A stretch of DNA of 64,000 nt from NCBI GenBank assembly GCA_903862425.1, contig CAIOYC010000002.1:1-64000 (forward strand). Direction: 5' to 3'. The notes under the pieces were generated by a model. That model was given only the letters and a program-made list of their open reading frames with translations, made no database searches and had not been told where the DNA came from. Made by a program: the position numbers and the translations under genes. The stretch is from an uncultured Caulobacterales bacterium. GTDB taxonomy: Bacteria; Pseudomonadota; Alphaproteobacteria; Caulobacterales; Caulobacteraceae. How positions within the stretch are numbered: the first letter of the stretch is position 1; every line of letters begins with the position of its first letter. Of the stretch, positions 35,737-43,848 are shown piece after piece.

Positions 35737-35835
35737 TCAGTGCGGCACTAGTGCCCGCATGGCGAAGGCTGCGGCGCCGACCACCACAACGCTAGCGGCC
35801 CAAAGACTCACCAGCCAGAATAGTTTCCTCACCAT
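35737..35835 (-). CDS. Small bd-oxidase subunit, DUF2474 type, 32 residues
   Basis: A 32-residue frame follows cydB by 3 bases on the same strand. It has a short basic start (MVRKLFW), one transmembrane helix (LVSLWAASVVVVGAAAFAM) and a short tail, which matches the tiny DUF2474 proteins that accompany cyanide-insensitive bd oxidases and take the place of CydX. Too small for most gene callers, it would stabilise the oxidase. The start is the ATG at 35835. Confidence 0.75.
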   Translation of the reverse strand: MVRKLFWLVSLWAASVVVVGAAAFAMRALVPH

Positions 35836-35838
35836 GGC

Positions 35839-36849
35839 TCAATGATATCCCACGCCGATCTGCACCTTGCCGCGGAACAGCCAGTAGACGTAGCCGGTGT
35901 AGATCAGGATCACCGGGATGAGCACCGAGGCGCCCCAAAGAAGGAAAGCTTGCGTCGCCGGTGGAGCGGCCGCCGCCTGTATGGTGATGTTGGGGGGAAC
36001 CATCATAGGCCACATACTGACGCCGAGGCCGATATAGGCCAGCAAGAAGAAGCCGAGGGCATAGAAAAAGGGCGCAAGTTCTCGTCGCTGCTTCAGGGCG
36101 GCGAAGAACAGCCAGGCCAGGGCCAGCAGGACCAGCGGCACAAGCGCCGCGCCGGCGGCCCTGGGCAGGGTCAGCCAGCGGTCGCGGAACGGGGTGTTGA
36201 GCAACAGCATGGCGAGCGACACCGCGCCGATAAAGGCAAGTGTCCCCCAGGCGAACCGGGCGGCCAAATGGCGAAAGCGGGCTTGGAGATCGCCTTCGGT
36301 CTTCCAGATCAGCCAGCAGGCGCCGAGCAAGCCGTAGCCAGCGACGAGCGCTAGGCCGGTCATCAGGCTAAACGGCGTCAGCCAGTCCCACCACCCCCCG
36401 GCGTAGGCGCGCCCGGAGACCTTGATCCCTTGGACGAAGGCGCCCAAGGCGATCCCTTGGGAGAAGGCCGCTACATAGGAGCCGCCCATGAAGGAGCGGT
36501 CCCATCGCTTCTGCTCGCGGTCATGGCGAGCCCGGAACCGCATCTCGAACGCTACGCCCCGAAAGATCAGCGCGAGCAGCATGATGGTCAGCGGCATGTA
36601 GAGGGCAGGTAGGAGGATGGCGTAGGCCAGCGGAAACACCGCGAAAAGGCCGCCGCCGCCCAGGACGAGCCAGGTCTCGTTGCCGTCCCACACCGGGGCC
36701 ACGGAATTGACCATCACGTCCCGCTCTTGATGCCCGTGCACGGCTGGGAAGAGGATGCCGACGCCGAGGTCAAACCCATCCAGCACCACATAGGCGAACA
36801 CGGCGACGGCGATCAGCACCGCCCAGATTAGCGGCAGGGCGAGGCTCAT
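35839..36849 (-). CDS. cydB: Cytochrome bd oxidase subunit II (CydB/CioB)
   Basis: The 336-residue membrane protein is subunit II of a bd-type quinol oxidase. It has the family opening LPLIWAVLIAVAVFAYVVLDGFDLGVGILFP (read in part), the DGFDLGVG motif at about 24-31, NETWLVLGGGGLFAVFP, and nine hydrophobic segments. Together with CydA it oxidises quinol and reduces oxygen with high affinity. Its ATG overlaps the cydA stop by four bases, and the small DUF2474 subunit follows, so the operon is cydA-cydB-small subunit. The gene set is of the cyanide-insensitive branch. Confidence 0.93.
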   Translation of the reverse strand: MSLALPLIWAVLIAVAVFAYVVLDGFDLGVGILFPAVHGHQERDVMVNSVAPVWDGNETWLVLGGGGLFAVFPLAYAILLPALYMPLTIMLLALIFRGVAFEMRFRARHDREQKRWDRSFMGGSYVAAFSQGIALGAFVQGIKVSGRAYAGGWWDWLTPFSLMTGLALVAGYGLLGACWLIWKTEGDLQARFRHLAARFAWGTLAFIGAVSLAMLLLNTPFRDRWLTLPRAAGAALVPLVLLALAWLFFAALKQRRELAPFFYALGFFLLAYIGLGVSMWPMMVPPNITIQAAAAPPATQAFLLWGASVLIPVILIYTGYVYWLFRGKVQIGVGYH

Positions 36850-38300
36850 GGGCGGATCTCCGGCGCTGGCGTCTCAGGTCCGCCGAAGCGCTCCGGGGCT
36901 CCGGACAACGACGGCGCCGGCGTGATCCCGGCTGTGCGGATCGGCTGGTCGGCGGGCGGGCCGGGATCGTGTGGCCCGGGGGTCTGGCCGAATAGATGTA
37001 AGGTGAAGGCCATGCCTGACCCGAACACCACCACATAGACAACGACGAACGCCAGGAGCGAGACCGCCAGGGCCGGCGCCGCCACAGGACCGACGCTGTC
37101 GGCCGTGCGTAGCAGACCATAGACGGTGAAGGGCTGGCGCCCCGCCTCAGTGACGATCCACCCCGCAGTCACCGCCAGGAACCCTGCCGGGCCCATGGCC
37201 ACGGCGAACCGTTGGAACAGCCGCGAATCGTAGAGCTTGCCCCGCCAGCGCAGGATCAGCCCGGTGACGCCCAGGAGCACGATCAGGAGACCGAGGCCAA
37301 CCATGGCGCGGAAGGCGAAGAAGACCAGCGGGATATTGGTCGGCCAGGTGTTACGCGGAAAGGCCTTCAGCCCCTTCACCACCGCGTTCGGATCGTGCGC
37401 CAGATAAAGGCTGGCGAGCTTGGGCACGCCTACGGCGAAGCGGGTCTCGCCAGCCTTGGCGTCCGGCCAGCCAAACATCAGCGAGCTTGCGCCCTGCTCG
37501 GTCTCGAACTGCCCCTCCATCGCGGCGACCTTGGCGGGCTGGTAATGGTAGCTGTTGCCGCCATGCAGGTCGCCGAGGACGACCTGCAGCGGCCCGATAA
37601 TCACGGCCATCCACAAGGCCATGGAGAACATCAGCCGAGCGCGGGGATTGGTCTTGTCTTTCAGCAGGTGGAAGGCGCCCACGGCCCCGACCACCAGCGC
37701 CGTGGTCAGATAGGCGGCAACCACCGTGTGCGCGTAGCGATATGGGAAGGAGGGGTTGAACAGCGCCTTCACCCAACTCGTGGGAAAGAACCGGCCGTCG
37801 GCGGTGCGCACGAACCCGTCCGGGGTCTGCATCCAGCTGTTAGCTGCCAGGATCCAGAAGGTCGAAACCAGGGTGCCGATCGCCACCAGGCAGGTGGCCA
37901 TGAAATGAAGCTTGGGCCCAACCCGCTTCAGCCCGAACAGCATCACGCCCAGAAAGCCGGCTTCGAGGAAGAAGGCGGTCAGGACTTCATAGCCCAAGAA
38001 CGGCCCGATCACCGGCCCGACCTTGTCTGAGAACACAGACCAGTTGGTCCCGAACTGGTAGGACATCACGAGGCCGGACACGACGCCCATGGCGAAGACG
38101 ACGGCGAAGATGCGCAGCCAGTACTGGAAGGTGTCGAGGAACAGCGCCTTCTTGGTCGCAAGCCACAAGGCTTCGAGCACCGCCAGAAAGCTCGCTAGCC
38201 CGATGGTGAAGGCGGGATAGAGGAAGTGCCAAATCACCACGAAGGCGAACTGGGACCGCGCCAGATCAAGCGCGCTTGGCAGATGCAGCCCGGCCATCAA
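36846..38300 (-). CDS. cydA: Cytochrome bd oxidase subunit I, cyanide-insensitive type (CydA/CioA)
   Basis: The 484-residue subunit carries the haems of the bd oxidase. Visible features are FVVIWHFLYPAFTIG with the haem ligand His25, GVVSGLVMSYQFGTNW, and the conserved ALKAFP-type segment later (NAVVKGLKAFPRNTWP). The periplasmic Q loop is short, which marks the cyanide-insensitive CIO branch. Expression is probably raised at low oxygen: a FixJ-like motif copy lies 126 bp upstream. The C-terminal 50 residues are Pro-rich and disordered. Confidence 0.93.
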   Translation of the reverse strand: MMAGLHLPSALDLARSQFAFVVIWHFLYPAFTIGLASFLAVLEALWLATKKALFLDTFQYWLRIFAVVFAMGVVSGLVMSYQFGTNWSVFSDKVGPVIGPFLGYEVLTAFFLEAGFLGVMLFGLKRVGPKLHFMATCLVAIGTLVSTFWILAANSWMQTPDGFVRTADGRFFPTSWVKALFNPSFPYRYAHTVVAAYLTTALVVGAVGAFHLLKDKTNPRARLMFSMALWMAVIIGPLQVVLGDLHGGNSYHYQPAKVAAMEGQFETEQGASSLMFGWPDAKAGETRFAVGVPKLASLYLAHDPNAVVKGLKAFPRNTWPTNIPLVFFAFRAMVGLGLLIVLLGVTGLILRWRGKLYDSRLFQRFAVAMGPAGFLAVTAGWIVTEAGRQPFTVYGLLRTADSVGPVAAPALAVSLLAFVVVYVVVFGSGMAFTLHLFGQTPGPHDPGPPADQPIRTAGITPAPSLSGAPERFGGPETPAPEIRP

Positions 38301-38758
38301 GCCTCCGATTTCAATTCAGGCTCTGTCGGTCCGTAGCGGGTTCGGACAGCGCAACCGCCCTATGCCGATGTTCGGCGTCGCCTCAACCATCCCAAATTGC
38401 AGCGCTTGAGCGTCTTTAACACCCTCGGAATCTACTCAAGCGTATCGTGTCGGTTATAGTTTGGACGGAAGCGTTCGGTCCAAATTCATACCTCCTACCG
38501 ATGTCGGGTATTCACCGGGTATCTCCCGAGGCTCGAACTCATCATCCGAAGGCATCAGGTCTGAGCACGCCGATGCGGCTCTGACCCATCGAGGTTTGGT
38601 GGGCCGCAAGCCAGAACTATTCCCTGTGCAGAGGAACGGAAGGTGGCCCCGATGATTATCAATGCGCCGGACACGTTGAGTTGCCGCGCCCTACCCGCAA
38701 ACGAAAACCATCGCTCCGGGCGAGACGCAAGGTTTGAGTTGAAAGGGAATTTTCAGTT
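38301..38758. other. 458-bp divergent regulatory gap between cydA and the fixJ-like gene
   Basis: No gene is seen. Besides the motif at 38426-38438 the gap ends in GAAAGGGAATTTTC, the ribosome site of the regulator gene. I looked for FNR/FixK boxes (TTGAT with ATCAA) and found only a lone half site near 38654. Confidence 0.55.
38426..38438 (-). promoter_or_regulatory. FixJ-like motif copy upstream of cydAB
   Basis: Reading toward cydA the site is TGAGTAGATTCCG, one substitution from the best copies at 45.4 kb. It lies 126 bp before the cydA start. It belongs to a set of eight equally oriented copies. Confidence 0.6.
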
Positions 38759-39484
38759 ATGAAATGGGATAAGGTCGGGCTTTTTAGCGCGATGAAATTC
38801 TCCGAGGTTCAAGAATTCGCTCCCACAGCCGCATCCGATCAGGTGCAGCCCAGTATTGGGCCGGCTGTCTTCGTCGTCGATGATGACTACTTCTCCCGCT
38901 CAGGGGTGCGGATTGCGCTAGAGGATGCCGGGCTGACGGTCCTAGATTTCATGGATTGCGAAACTTTCCTGGCCGACTACAAGCCCCGCCCGGAATCTTG
39001 CCTGGTGCTCGACGTGCACTTTCCGGGGATGGGCGGGCTGGAACTCCTCGTGAGACTTCAGGCGGCAGCAATGCGTTTGCCGACCATCATCATCAGCGGA
39101 AGCAGTGACATTTCCGAAGCCGTACAGTCGATGAAATCCGGCGCCACCGACTTCATTGAAAAACCGATTGCACCGGAAACGCTTCTTTGCGCGGTCCGTA
39201 AAGCCTTGGAACAGTCGAGGCGGATGAACGCAGTCTCGCATCTTAAAGAAGTCGCCGTCGATCACCTCGCCAACCTCACGCCGCGGCAGAACGAGATTAT
39301 GAATTTGGTCCTGGCCGGCCAGCCCAGCAAAAATATCGCGGCCGACCTGGGGATCAGCCAACGCACCGTGGAGAACCATCGCGCGTCCATTATGCACAAG
39401 ACCGGCGCCACATCGCTTCCAGCGCTGGCGAGGTTGGTGATCGCCGCTTCGCATTATCGTCAGGAGACGGCGGCCATAGCTTGA
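38759..39484 (+). CDS. FixJ-family response regulator
   Basis: The 241-residue protein is a two-domain response regulator. The receiver domain (about 36-155) has the acid pocket Asp41/Asp42, phosphoacceptor Asp85 in VLDVHFPGM, and Lys in FIEKPI. A LuxR-type helix-turn-helix follows (about 183-240), with LTPRQNEIMNLV, SKNIAADLGISQRTVENHRASI. The order and spacing match FixJ, which activates low-oxygen genes once phosphorylated. No FixL-like kinase with a haem PAS domain is in the window; the hybrid kinase at 47.2 kb is a candidate partner. An unusual 35-residue extension precedes the receiver. It is the likely reader of the motif found eight times in this island. Confidence 0.92.
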   Translation: MKWDKVGLFSAMKFSEVQEFAPTAASDQVQPSIGPAVFVVDDDYFSRSGVRIALEDAGLTVLDFMDCETFLADYKPRPESCLVLDVHFPGMGGLELLVRLQAAAMRLPTIIISGSSDISEAVQSMKSGATDFIEKPIAPETLLCAVRKALEQSRRMNAVSHLKEVAVDHLANLTPRQNEIMNLVLAGQPSKNIAADLGISQRTVENHRASIMHKTGATSLPALARLVIAASHYRQETAAIA

Positions 39485-39618
39485 ACGAGGTTGTAGGGCT
39501 CGATGAGGCGTCCTTTTGGGATCGGCTGCAAACCATATTCCCCAACTAGGTCTCGCGCCCTGCCTACCGTCCATCGGAAGAATTGGTTACTTTTTTGCGG
39601 CCGGATGATGTCTCGGGT

Positions 39619-40713
39619 TCAAGGCCCAACCGGCACGCGCAGAGCCGCATGCGTATTTTGGCTGGCGCGCTTCTCACTTTTCGCCTCGGTGAAGTCGAGC
39701 ACGACCCGCGACGCGACATCGCCATGCTCTAAGCGTTCGAAGATCGTGTTGATCTCTGAAAGGGGCTGCAGTTCGATGTCCGCCTTCACCTTACCTTTCG
39801 CCGCGAAGTCCAGGCACTCGGCCATGTCTTCGCGGGTGCCGACGAACGAACCGCGCACGGTTACGCAGTTGGCCACAAGGTCGAAGATATCCAGCGGAAA
39901 CGCGCCGGGCGGCAGGCCTACAAGGACGCAGGTTCCGCGCTTACGGGTCATCTCGACACCCTGCTTGAACGCGGGCAGCGACGGGGCGGTGATCAGTACG
40001 CCGTGGGCGCCGCCACCGGTTTCCTTCTTCAGAACTTCGGCAGGATTTGCGGTCTTGGCGTTGATAACGAGATCGGCGCCGAGCCGCTTGGCGTGCTCCA
40101 GCTTGCCGTCGTCAATATCGACGCCGCAGACCAGAAGGCCCATGGCCTTGGCGTACTGGATGGCGAGGTGCCCGAGGCCCCCGCAGCCGGAGATGGCGAT
40201 CCACTCGCCCGGCCGCGCATCGGTTTCCTTGATGCCGTTATAGGTGGTGATGCCGGCGCAGATCAAGGGCGCCGCTTCCTTGGGGCCAAGACCCTTGGGG
40301 ATGTGGGCGACGTAGTTGGGGTCGGCGAGGACGTACTCGGCGAAGCCGCCATTCTTGGTGTAGCCACCGAACTGGGCTTCGCCGCAGACCGTCTCCCAGG
40401 CCGAAAGGCAGTATTCGCAATGGCCGCAGGCGGAGTAGAGCCAGGGCACGCCGACGCGGTCGCCTTCCTTCACGATGGAGACGCCGGCGCCCACGCCGAC
40501 GACGATGCCGATGGCTTCGTGGCCGGGGATGAAGGGCGGGGTCGGCTTCAGCGGCCAATCGCCATTGGCGGCATGAAGGTCGGTGTGGCAGACGCCGCAG
40601 GCTTCGGTCTTGACCAAGATCTGGCCTGGACCGACGATGGGAACGTCCCACTCCTGGATTTGCAGCGGCGTCTTGAACGCCGTGACCACGGCGGCTTGCA
40701 TCTTGGTAGGCAT
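39619..40713 (-). CDS. adhP: Zinc-dependent alcohol dehydrogenase, AdhP type
   Basis: The 364-residue medium-chain dehydrogenase interconverts alcohols and aldehydes with NAD. Catalytic zinc ligands are in ACGVCHTDLH and GHEAIG, four structural-zinc cysteines are in SACGHCEYCLSAWETVC, and the nucleotide loop is GCGGLGHLAIQYA. It is about 25 residues longer than usual AdhP because of a Ser/Arg-rich tail after VVLDFTEA. It is the last gene of a minus-strand run (aldehyde dehydrogenase, pntA, pntA2, pntB, adhP) and would reduce acetaldehyde to ethanol to regenerate NAD during oxygen limitation. Confidence 0.93.
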   Translation of the reverse strand: MPTKMQAAVVTAFKTPLQIQEWDVPIVGPGQILVKTEACGVCHTDLHAANGDWPLKPTPPFIPGHEAIGIVVGVGAGVSIVKEGDRVGVPWLYSACGHCEYCLSAWETVCGEAQFGGYTKNGGFAEYVLADPNYVAHIPKGLGPKEAAPLICAGITTYNGIKETDARPGEWIAISGCGGLGHLAIQYAKAMGLLVCGVDIDDGKLEHAKRLGADLVINAKTANPAEVLKKETGGGAHGVLITAPSLPAFKQGVEMTRKRGTCVLVGLPPGAFPLDIFDLVANCVTVRGSFVGTREDMAECLDFAAKGKVKADIELQPLSEINTIFERLEHGDVASRVVLDFTEAKSEKRASQNTHAALRVPVGP

Positions 40714-40762
40714 GGAGATCCCCCTGTGGGGTTACGGTGCAGGCGAAATCGCCCCTTGTAGT

Positions 40763-42214
40763 TCAGGCGGCCGCGGCCGTTCCGAGGCCCCGCACGCCTT
40801 CGATCATCTTCACCAGCACGGTCTGGGCGTCGCCGTAGACCATGTTGCAGTTGGGGTCGTAGAAGAGCCCGTTGACGATGCCGGAGTAGCCTTTGCCCTC
40901 GCCGCGCTTGACCACATAGACCTGCTTGGCCTTATCCGCGTTCAGGATAGGCATGCCGAAGATGGGCGAGGCCTTGTCGGTTCGCGCAGCGGGGTTGACC
41001 ACGTCGTTGGCGCCGATGACGAGGGCGACGTCGGTGGTAGCGAAATCGTCGTTAATGTCGTCGAGCTGAAAGATCATGTCATAGGGCACACCGGCCTCGG
41101 CCAGGAGCACGTCCATCTGGCCCGGCATGCGACCGGCCACGGGGTGGATAGCGAATTTGACGGAGACCTTGGCGGCCAGGAGCAGCTTGACGAACTCGTA
41201 GAGCTTCTGCTGGGCCTGGGCGGCGGCGAGGCCGTAGCCCGGAATGATGATGACGCTGGAAGCGTAGCGCATCTTGATGGCGGCGTCGGAGGCTTCGACG
41301 GCGCGCTCCGTGCCTTTGATGGCGCCGGGCTTTTGCTTCGCCGCCTCGCCGAAGTTGGTGAAGACGACGTTGGAGACCGAGCGGTTCATGGCCTTGGCCA
41401 TCAGGAGGGTGAGCAGCAGGCCAGCCGCACCCACGACCATGCCGGCGATCATCAGCGCGGGGTTGTGCAGGACGAACCCCTCCAACCCTACGGCCAAGCC
41501 GGTCAGGGCGTTGTAGATAGAAATCACCACGGGCATATCAGCCCCGCCGATCGGCAAGGTCATGGCGACGCCGAACACCAGGGCGAAAGCGAAGAAGGCG
41601 CAAATCCAAGTGATTGGGTAGAACAGCGGCGTCGCGCCGACGATGCCGCCATAGACGATCACCCCGCCGATGGCGACGGCGACCGCCATCAGGAGCGCAT
41701 TGAAGACCTGCTGCCCCTTCACCCTCAGTGGCTTTTTGATCACCCCGTTGAGCTTAGCCCAGGCGATGATCGAGCCGGACATCGACACCGCGCCGATCAG
41801 TGCGCCCAGTAAGGTCACCACCAGTTCGGTCGCGCCGTGCGTTTTGCCCCCGAACAGCTCCACCGCGGCGATGCCGCCGGCCGCGCCGCCGCCCATGCCG
41901 TTATAGATCGCCACCATCTGGGGCATGGCGGTCATGGCCACCTTGCGTCCCGCCAACCAGGCGCCGGCGCCGCCGACCGCCAGGGCGAGGACGGCGAGAG
42001 CGATATTGACCATCAGATGCGGCTTAGCCGCGCCGCCGACGCTGAAGACATAGAGAAAACTCGCCAACACCGCCGCGATCATCCCGACGCCTGCGACGCG
42101 AATGCCGGATGGGGCAGTGGCCGGCGACGACATGCGCTTCAAACCGAAGAGAAACAGGAAGGCCGCGACGAGATCGACGGCGCCGATAACCAGATTTGGG
42201 ATCATGGTGAACAT
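40763..42214 (-). CDS. pntB: NAD(P) transhydrogenase beta subunit PntB
   Basis: PntB holds the NADP-binding domain III and most of the proton channel of the transhydrogenase, which links proton flow to hydride transfer between NADH and NADP. The 483-residue product has about nine membrane helices in the first 270 residues and the NADP domain at the end, with IIPGYGLAAAQAQ, HPVAGRMPGQMDVLLAEA, GANDVVNPAAR and GEGKGYSG. The start at 42214 (MFTMIPNLV) is chosen since an upstream extension would run into pntA2. The gap to pntA2 is 10 bp, so the three pnt genes are one operon. Confidence 0.96.
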   Translation of the reverse strand: MFTMIPNLVIGAVDLVAAFLFLFGLKRMSSPATAPSGIRVAGVGMIAAVLASFLYVFSVGGAAKPHLMVNIALAVLALAVGGAGAWLAGRKVAMTAMPQMVAIYNGMGGGAAGGIAAVELFGGKTHGATELVVTLLGALIGAVSMSGSIIAWAKLNGVIKKPLRVKGQQVFNALLMAVAVAIGGVIVYGGIVGATPLFYPITWICAFFAFALVFGVAMTLPIGGADMPVVISIYNALTGLAVGLEGFVLHNPALMIAGMVVGAAGLLLTLLMAKAMNRSVSNVVFTNFGEAAKQKPGAIKGTERAVEASDAAIKMRYASSVIIIPGYGLAAAQAQQKLYEFVKLLLAAKVSVKFAIHPVAGRMPGQMDVLLAEAGVPYDMIFQLDDINDDFATTDVALVIGANDVVNPAARTDKASPIFGMPILNADKAKQVYVVKRGEGKGYSGIVNGLFYDPNCNMVYGDAQTVLVKMIEGVRGLGTAAAA

Positions 42215-42224
42215 GTCGGTGTCC

Positions 42225-42572
42225 TCAACCCTTCTTCGGGTGATGGGATTTGGCGCGGCGACGATGTTTGGCGGGCGCGACGCTGCTCTTGAACATCGCC
42301 AACATGCGGTCCGTAACGGCGTAGCCGCCCGCGGCATTGCCGGCGCCCAACAGAACCGCGAAGAACCCAATCCCCTGCTCCAGCGCCGTACTGGCGTTCA
42401 GGAGGGCGAAAAGGCCCCCCACCACCACGATGCCGTGGACAAAGTTGGAGCCCGACATGAGCGGGGTGTGCAGGATCGCCGGCACATTGCCGATGATCAC
42501 CCACCCTGCAAATCCCGCCAGCATGAAGACGTAAAGAGCCACGAGCCCCGTCATGGTTATATCGAAAGGCAT
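42225..42572 (-). CDS. NAD(P) transhydrogenase alpha-2 subunit (PntA2)
   Basis: The 115-residue product carries the membrane part of the alpha subunit that is split off as its own gene in alphaproteobacteria. It has four hydrophobic helices, with YVFMLAGFAGWVIIGNVPAILHTPLMSG at the start and SNFVHGIVVVGGLFAL, the conserved alpha-subunit core. The start at 42572 (MPFDITMTG) follows pntA by 19 bp; a longer frame would overlap pntA. The basic tail (KHRRRAKSHHPKKG) is short and unusual. Confidence 0.93.
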   Translation of the reverse strand: MPFDITMTGLVALYVFMLAGFAGWVIIGNVPAILHTPLMSGSNFVHGIVVVGGLFALLNASTALEQGIGFFAVLLGAGNAAGGYAVTDRMLAMFKSSVAPAKHRRRAKSHHPKKG

Positions 42573-42591
42573 CACCGTATCCTGATCGGGT

Positions 42592-43749
42592 TCACGCCGC
42601 GTGCGCCGGCAATTTGGAGGCTTTGGACGGGTCACCCGCCTTGGCCTGGTCCGGCTCGCACAGCTTGCCGTCGTGGGTGAGCGCGGTCTTGGCCAAAACC
42701 TCGTCGGTCCAGTCGATGGTGACGATGTTGTCCTTCATCATCAGCGCCAACAGGGCGTACTGGTTCTTGGCGTAAAGCTCGCTGGCGTCTTCGCCCAGCA
42801 GGGACGGGACGTTCAGGGGCGCGACGATCGTAACGGCGCCGACCTGAACCGTCCGGCCGGGCTCGGCGGCCTCGCAGTTGCCGCCGCCGTCCGCCGAAAG
42901 ATCGACGATCACCGCGCCGGACTTCATTCCGGAGACCTGCGCCTTGCTGATCAGCTTGGGCGAGGGTTTCCCGGGGATGGCGGCCGTGGTGACGATCAGA
43001 TCGGAGCTTTGGATATGTTTGGTGAGGGCGGCGTCGACCTTGGTCTTCTCCTCAGGGGTCAACGCGCGGGCGTAGCCGCCCTTGCCTGTGGCGTCGACGC
43101 CGGTATCGACGAAGGTCGCGCCGAGGGACAGGGCCTGGTCCTTCGTCTCCGGGCGGACGTCATAGCCCTCGACCACGGCGCCGAGGCGTTGGGCGGTGGC
43201 GATGGCTTCGAGGCCCGCGACACCGAGACCCATCACCAGCACCTTGGCCGGTCCGATCACCCCCGCGGCGGAGGTGATCTTGGGCAGTACCCGCGCCATG
43301 TGGGTCATCCCTAGCGCAACCCCGTAATAGCCCGCCAAGGCCGATTGGCTGGACAAGGCGTCCATGGATTGCGCCCGCGAAATGCGCGGAATGCGCTCCA
43401 TGGCGAAACAGGTGATCTTCTTCTCCAGAAGCTTCTTCACCAGCGCAGGCTCGTTCGTCGCATAGACGAAAGAGATCAGAATCGCGCCGGGCTTCAGGGC
43501 GTCGATCACCGCCAGCGACGGCGGCTGCACGGCCAACACCACGTCGGCGTCGGCGACCAGGGCCTGGACGTCGTCCATGCACGCGACATCCTTGAAGGCG
43601 CTGTCCGCCAGCTTGATGGCCTCGCCGGCGCCCGACTGCATGTGCAGCTTGGCGCCCAACTTGATCAGCTTGGGAATGACTGAAGGGGTCAGGGCCACGC
43701 GCCGTTCGTTCGGCTGTGTCTCCTTCAGAACGGCGACATTGACGTACAT
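42592..43749 (-). CDS. pntA: NAD(P) transhydrogenase alpha-1 subunit PntA
   Basis: The 385-residue soluble subunit binds NAD(H) as domain I of the transhydrogenase. It opens with VAVLKETQPNERRVALTPSVI, typical of the alanine dehydrogenase/PNT family, and has the Rossmann loop VLVMGLGVAGLEAIATA. The gene leads into pntA2 and pntB on the same strand and follows an aldehyde dehydrogenase gene by 99 bp, so it may be read from the promoter in front of that gene. The enzyme would balance NADPH against NADH when respiration slows. Confidence 0.95.
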   Translation of the reverse strand: MYVNVAVLKETQPNERRVALTPSVIPKLIKLGAKLHMQSGAGEAIKLADSAFKDVACMDDVQALVADADVVLAVQPPSLAVIDALKPGAILISFVYATNEPALVKKLLEKKITCFAMERIPRISRAQSMDALSSQSALAGYYGVALGMTHMARVLPKITSAAGVIGPAKVLVMGLGVAGLEAIATAQRLGAVVEGYDVRPETKDQALSLGATFVDTGVDATGKGGYARALTPEEKTKVDAALTKHIQSSDLIVTTAAIPGKPSPKLISKAQVSGMKSGAVIVDLSADGGGNCEAAEPGRTVQVGAVTIVAPLNVPSLLGEDASELYAKNQYALLALMMKDNIVTIDWTDEVLAKTALTHDGKLCEPDQAKAGDPSKASKLPAHAA

Positions 43750-43848
43750 TGCAAATCCAGATTTTGGGCGGAGAGAGGCGTCTTCGATGGTCGGTCAGGT
43801 CGGGCGGAGGCTGCTAAGCCGCCGCCCTCTGAAGCGGGGCGCCCGGTG

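Noticed and set aside
35815-35830. Another TAGTTTCC match to the FixJ-like motif
   Set aside because: It lies inside the coding sequence of the small bd-oxidase subunit and lacks the TRRG left half, so it is probably chance.
38640-38670. FNR/FixK box upstream of the fixJ-like gene
   Set aside because: Only a single half site ATCAA is seen, without the matching TTGAT at the right spacing.
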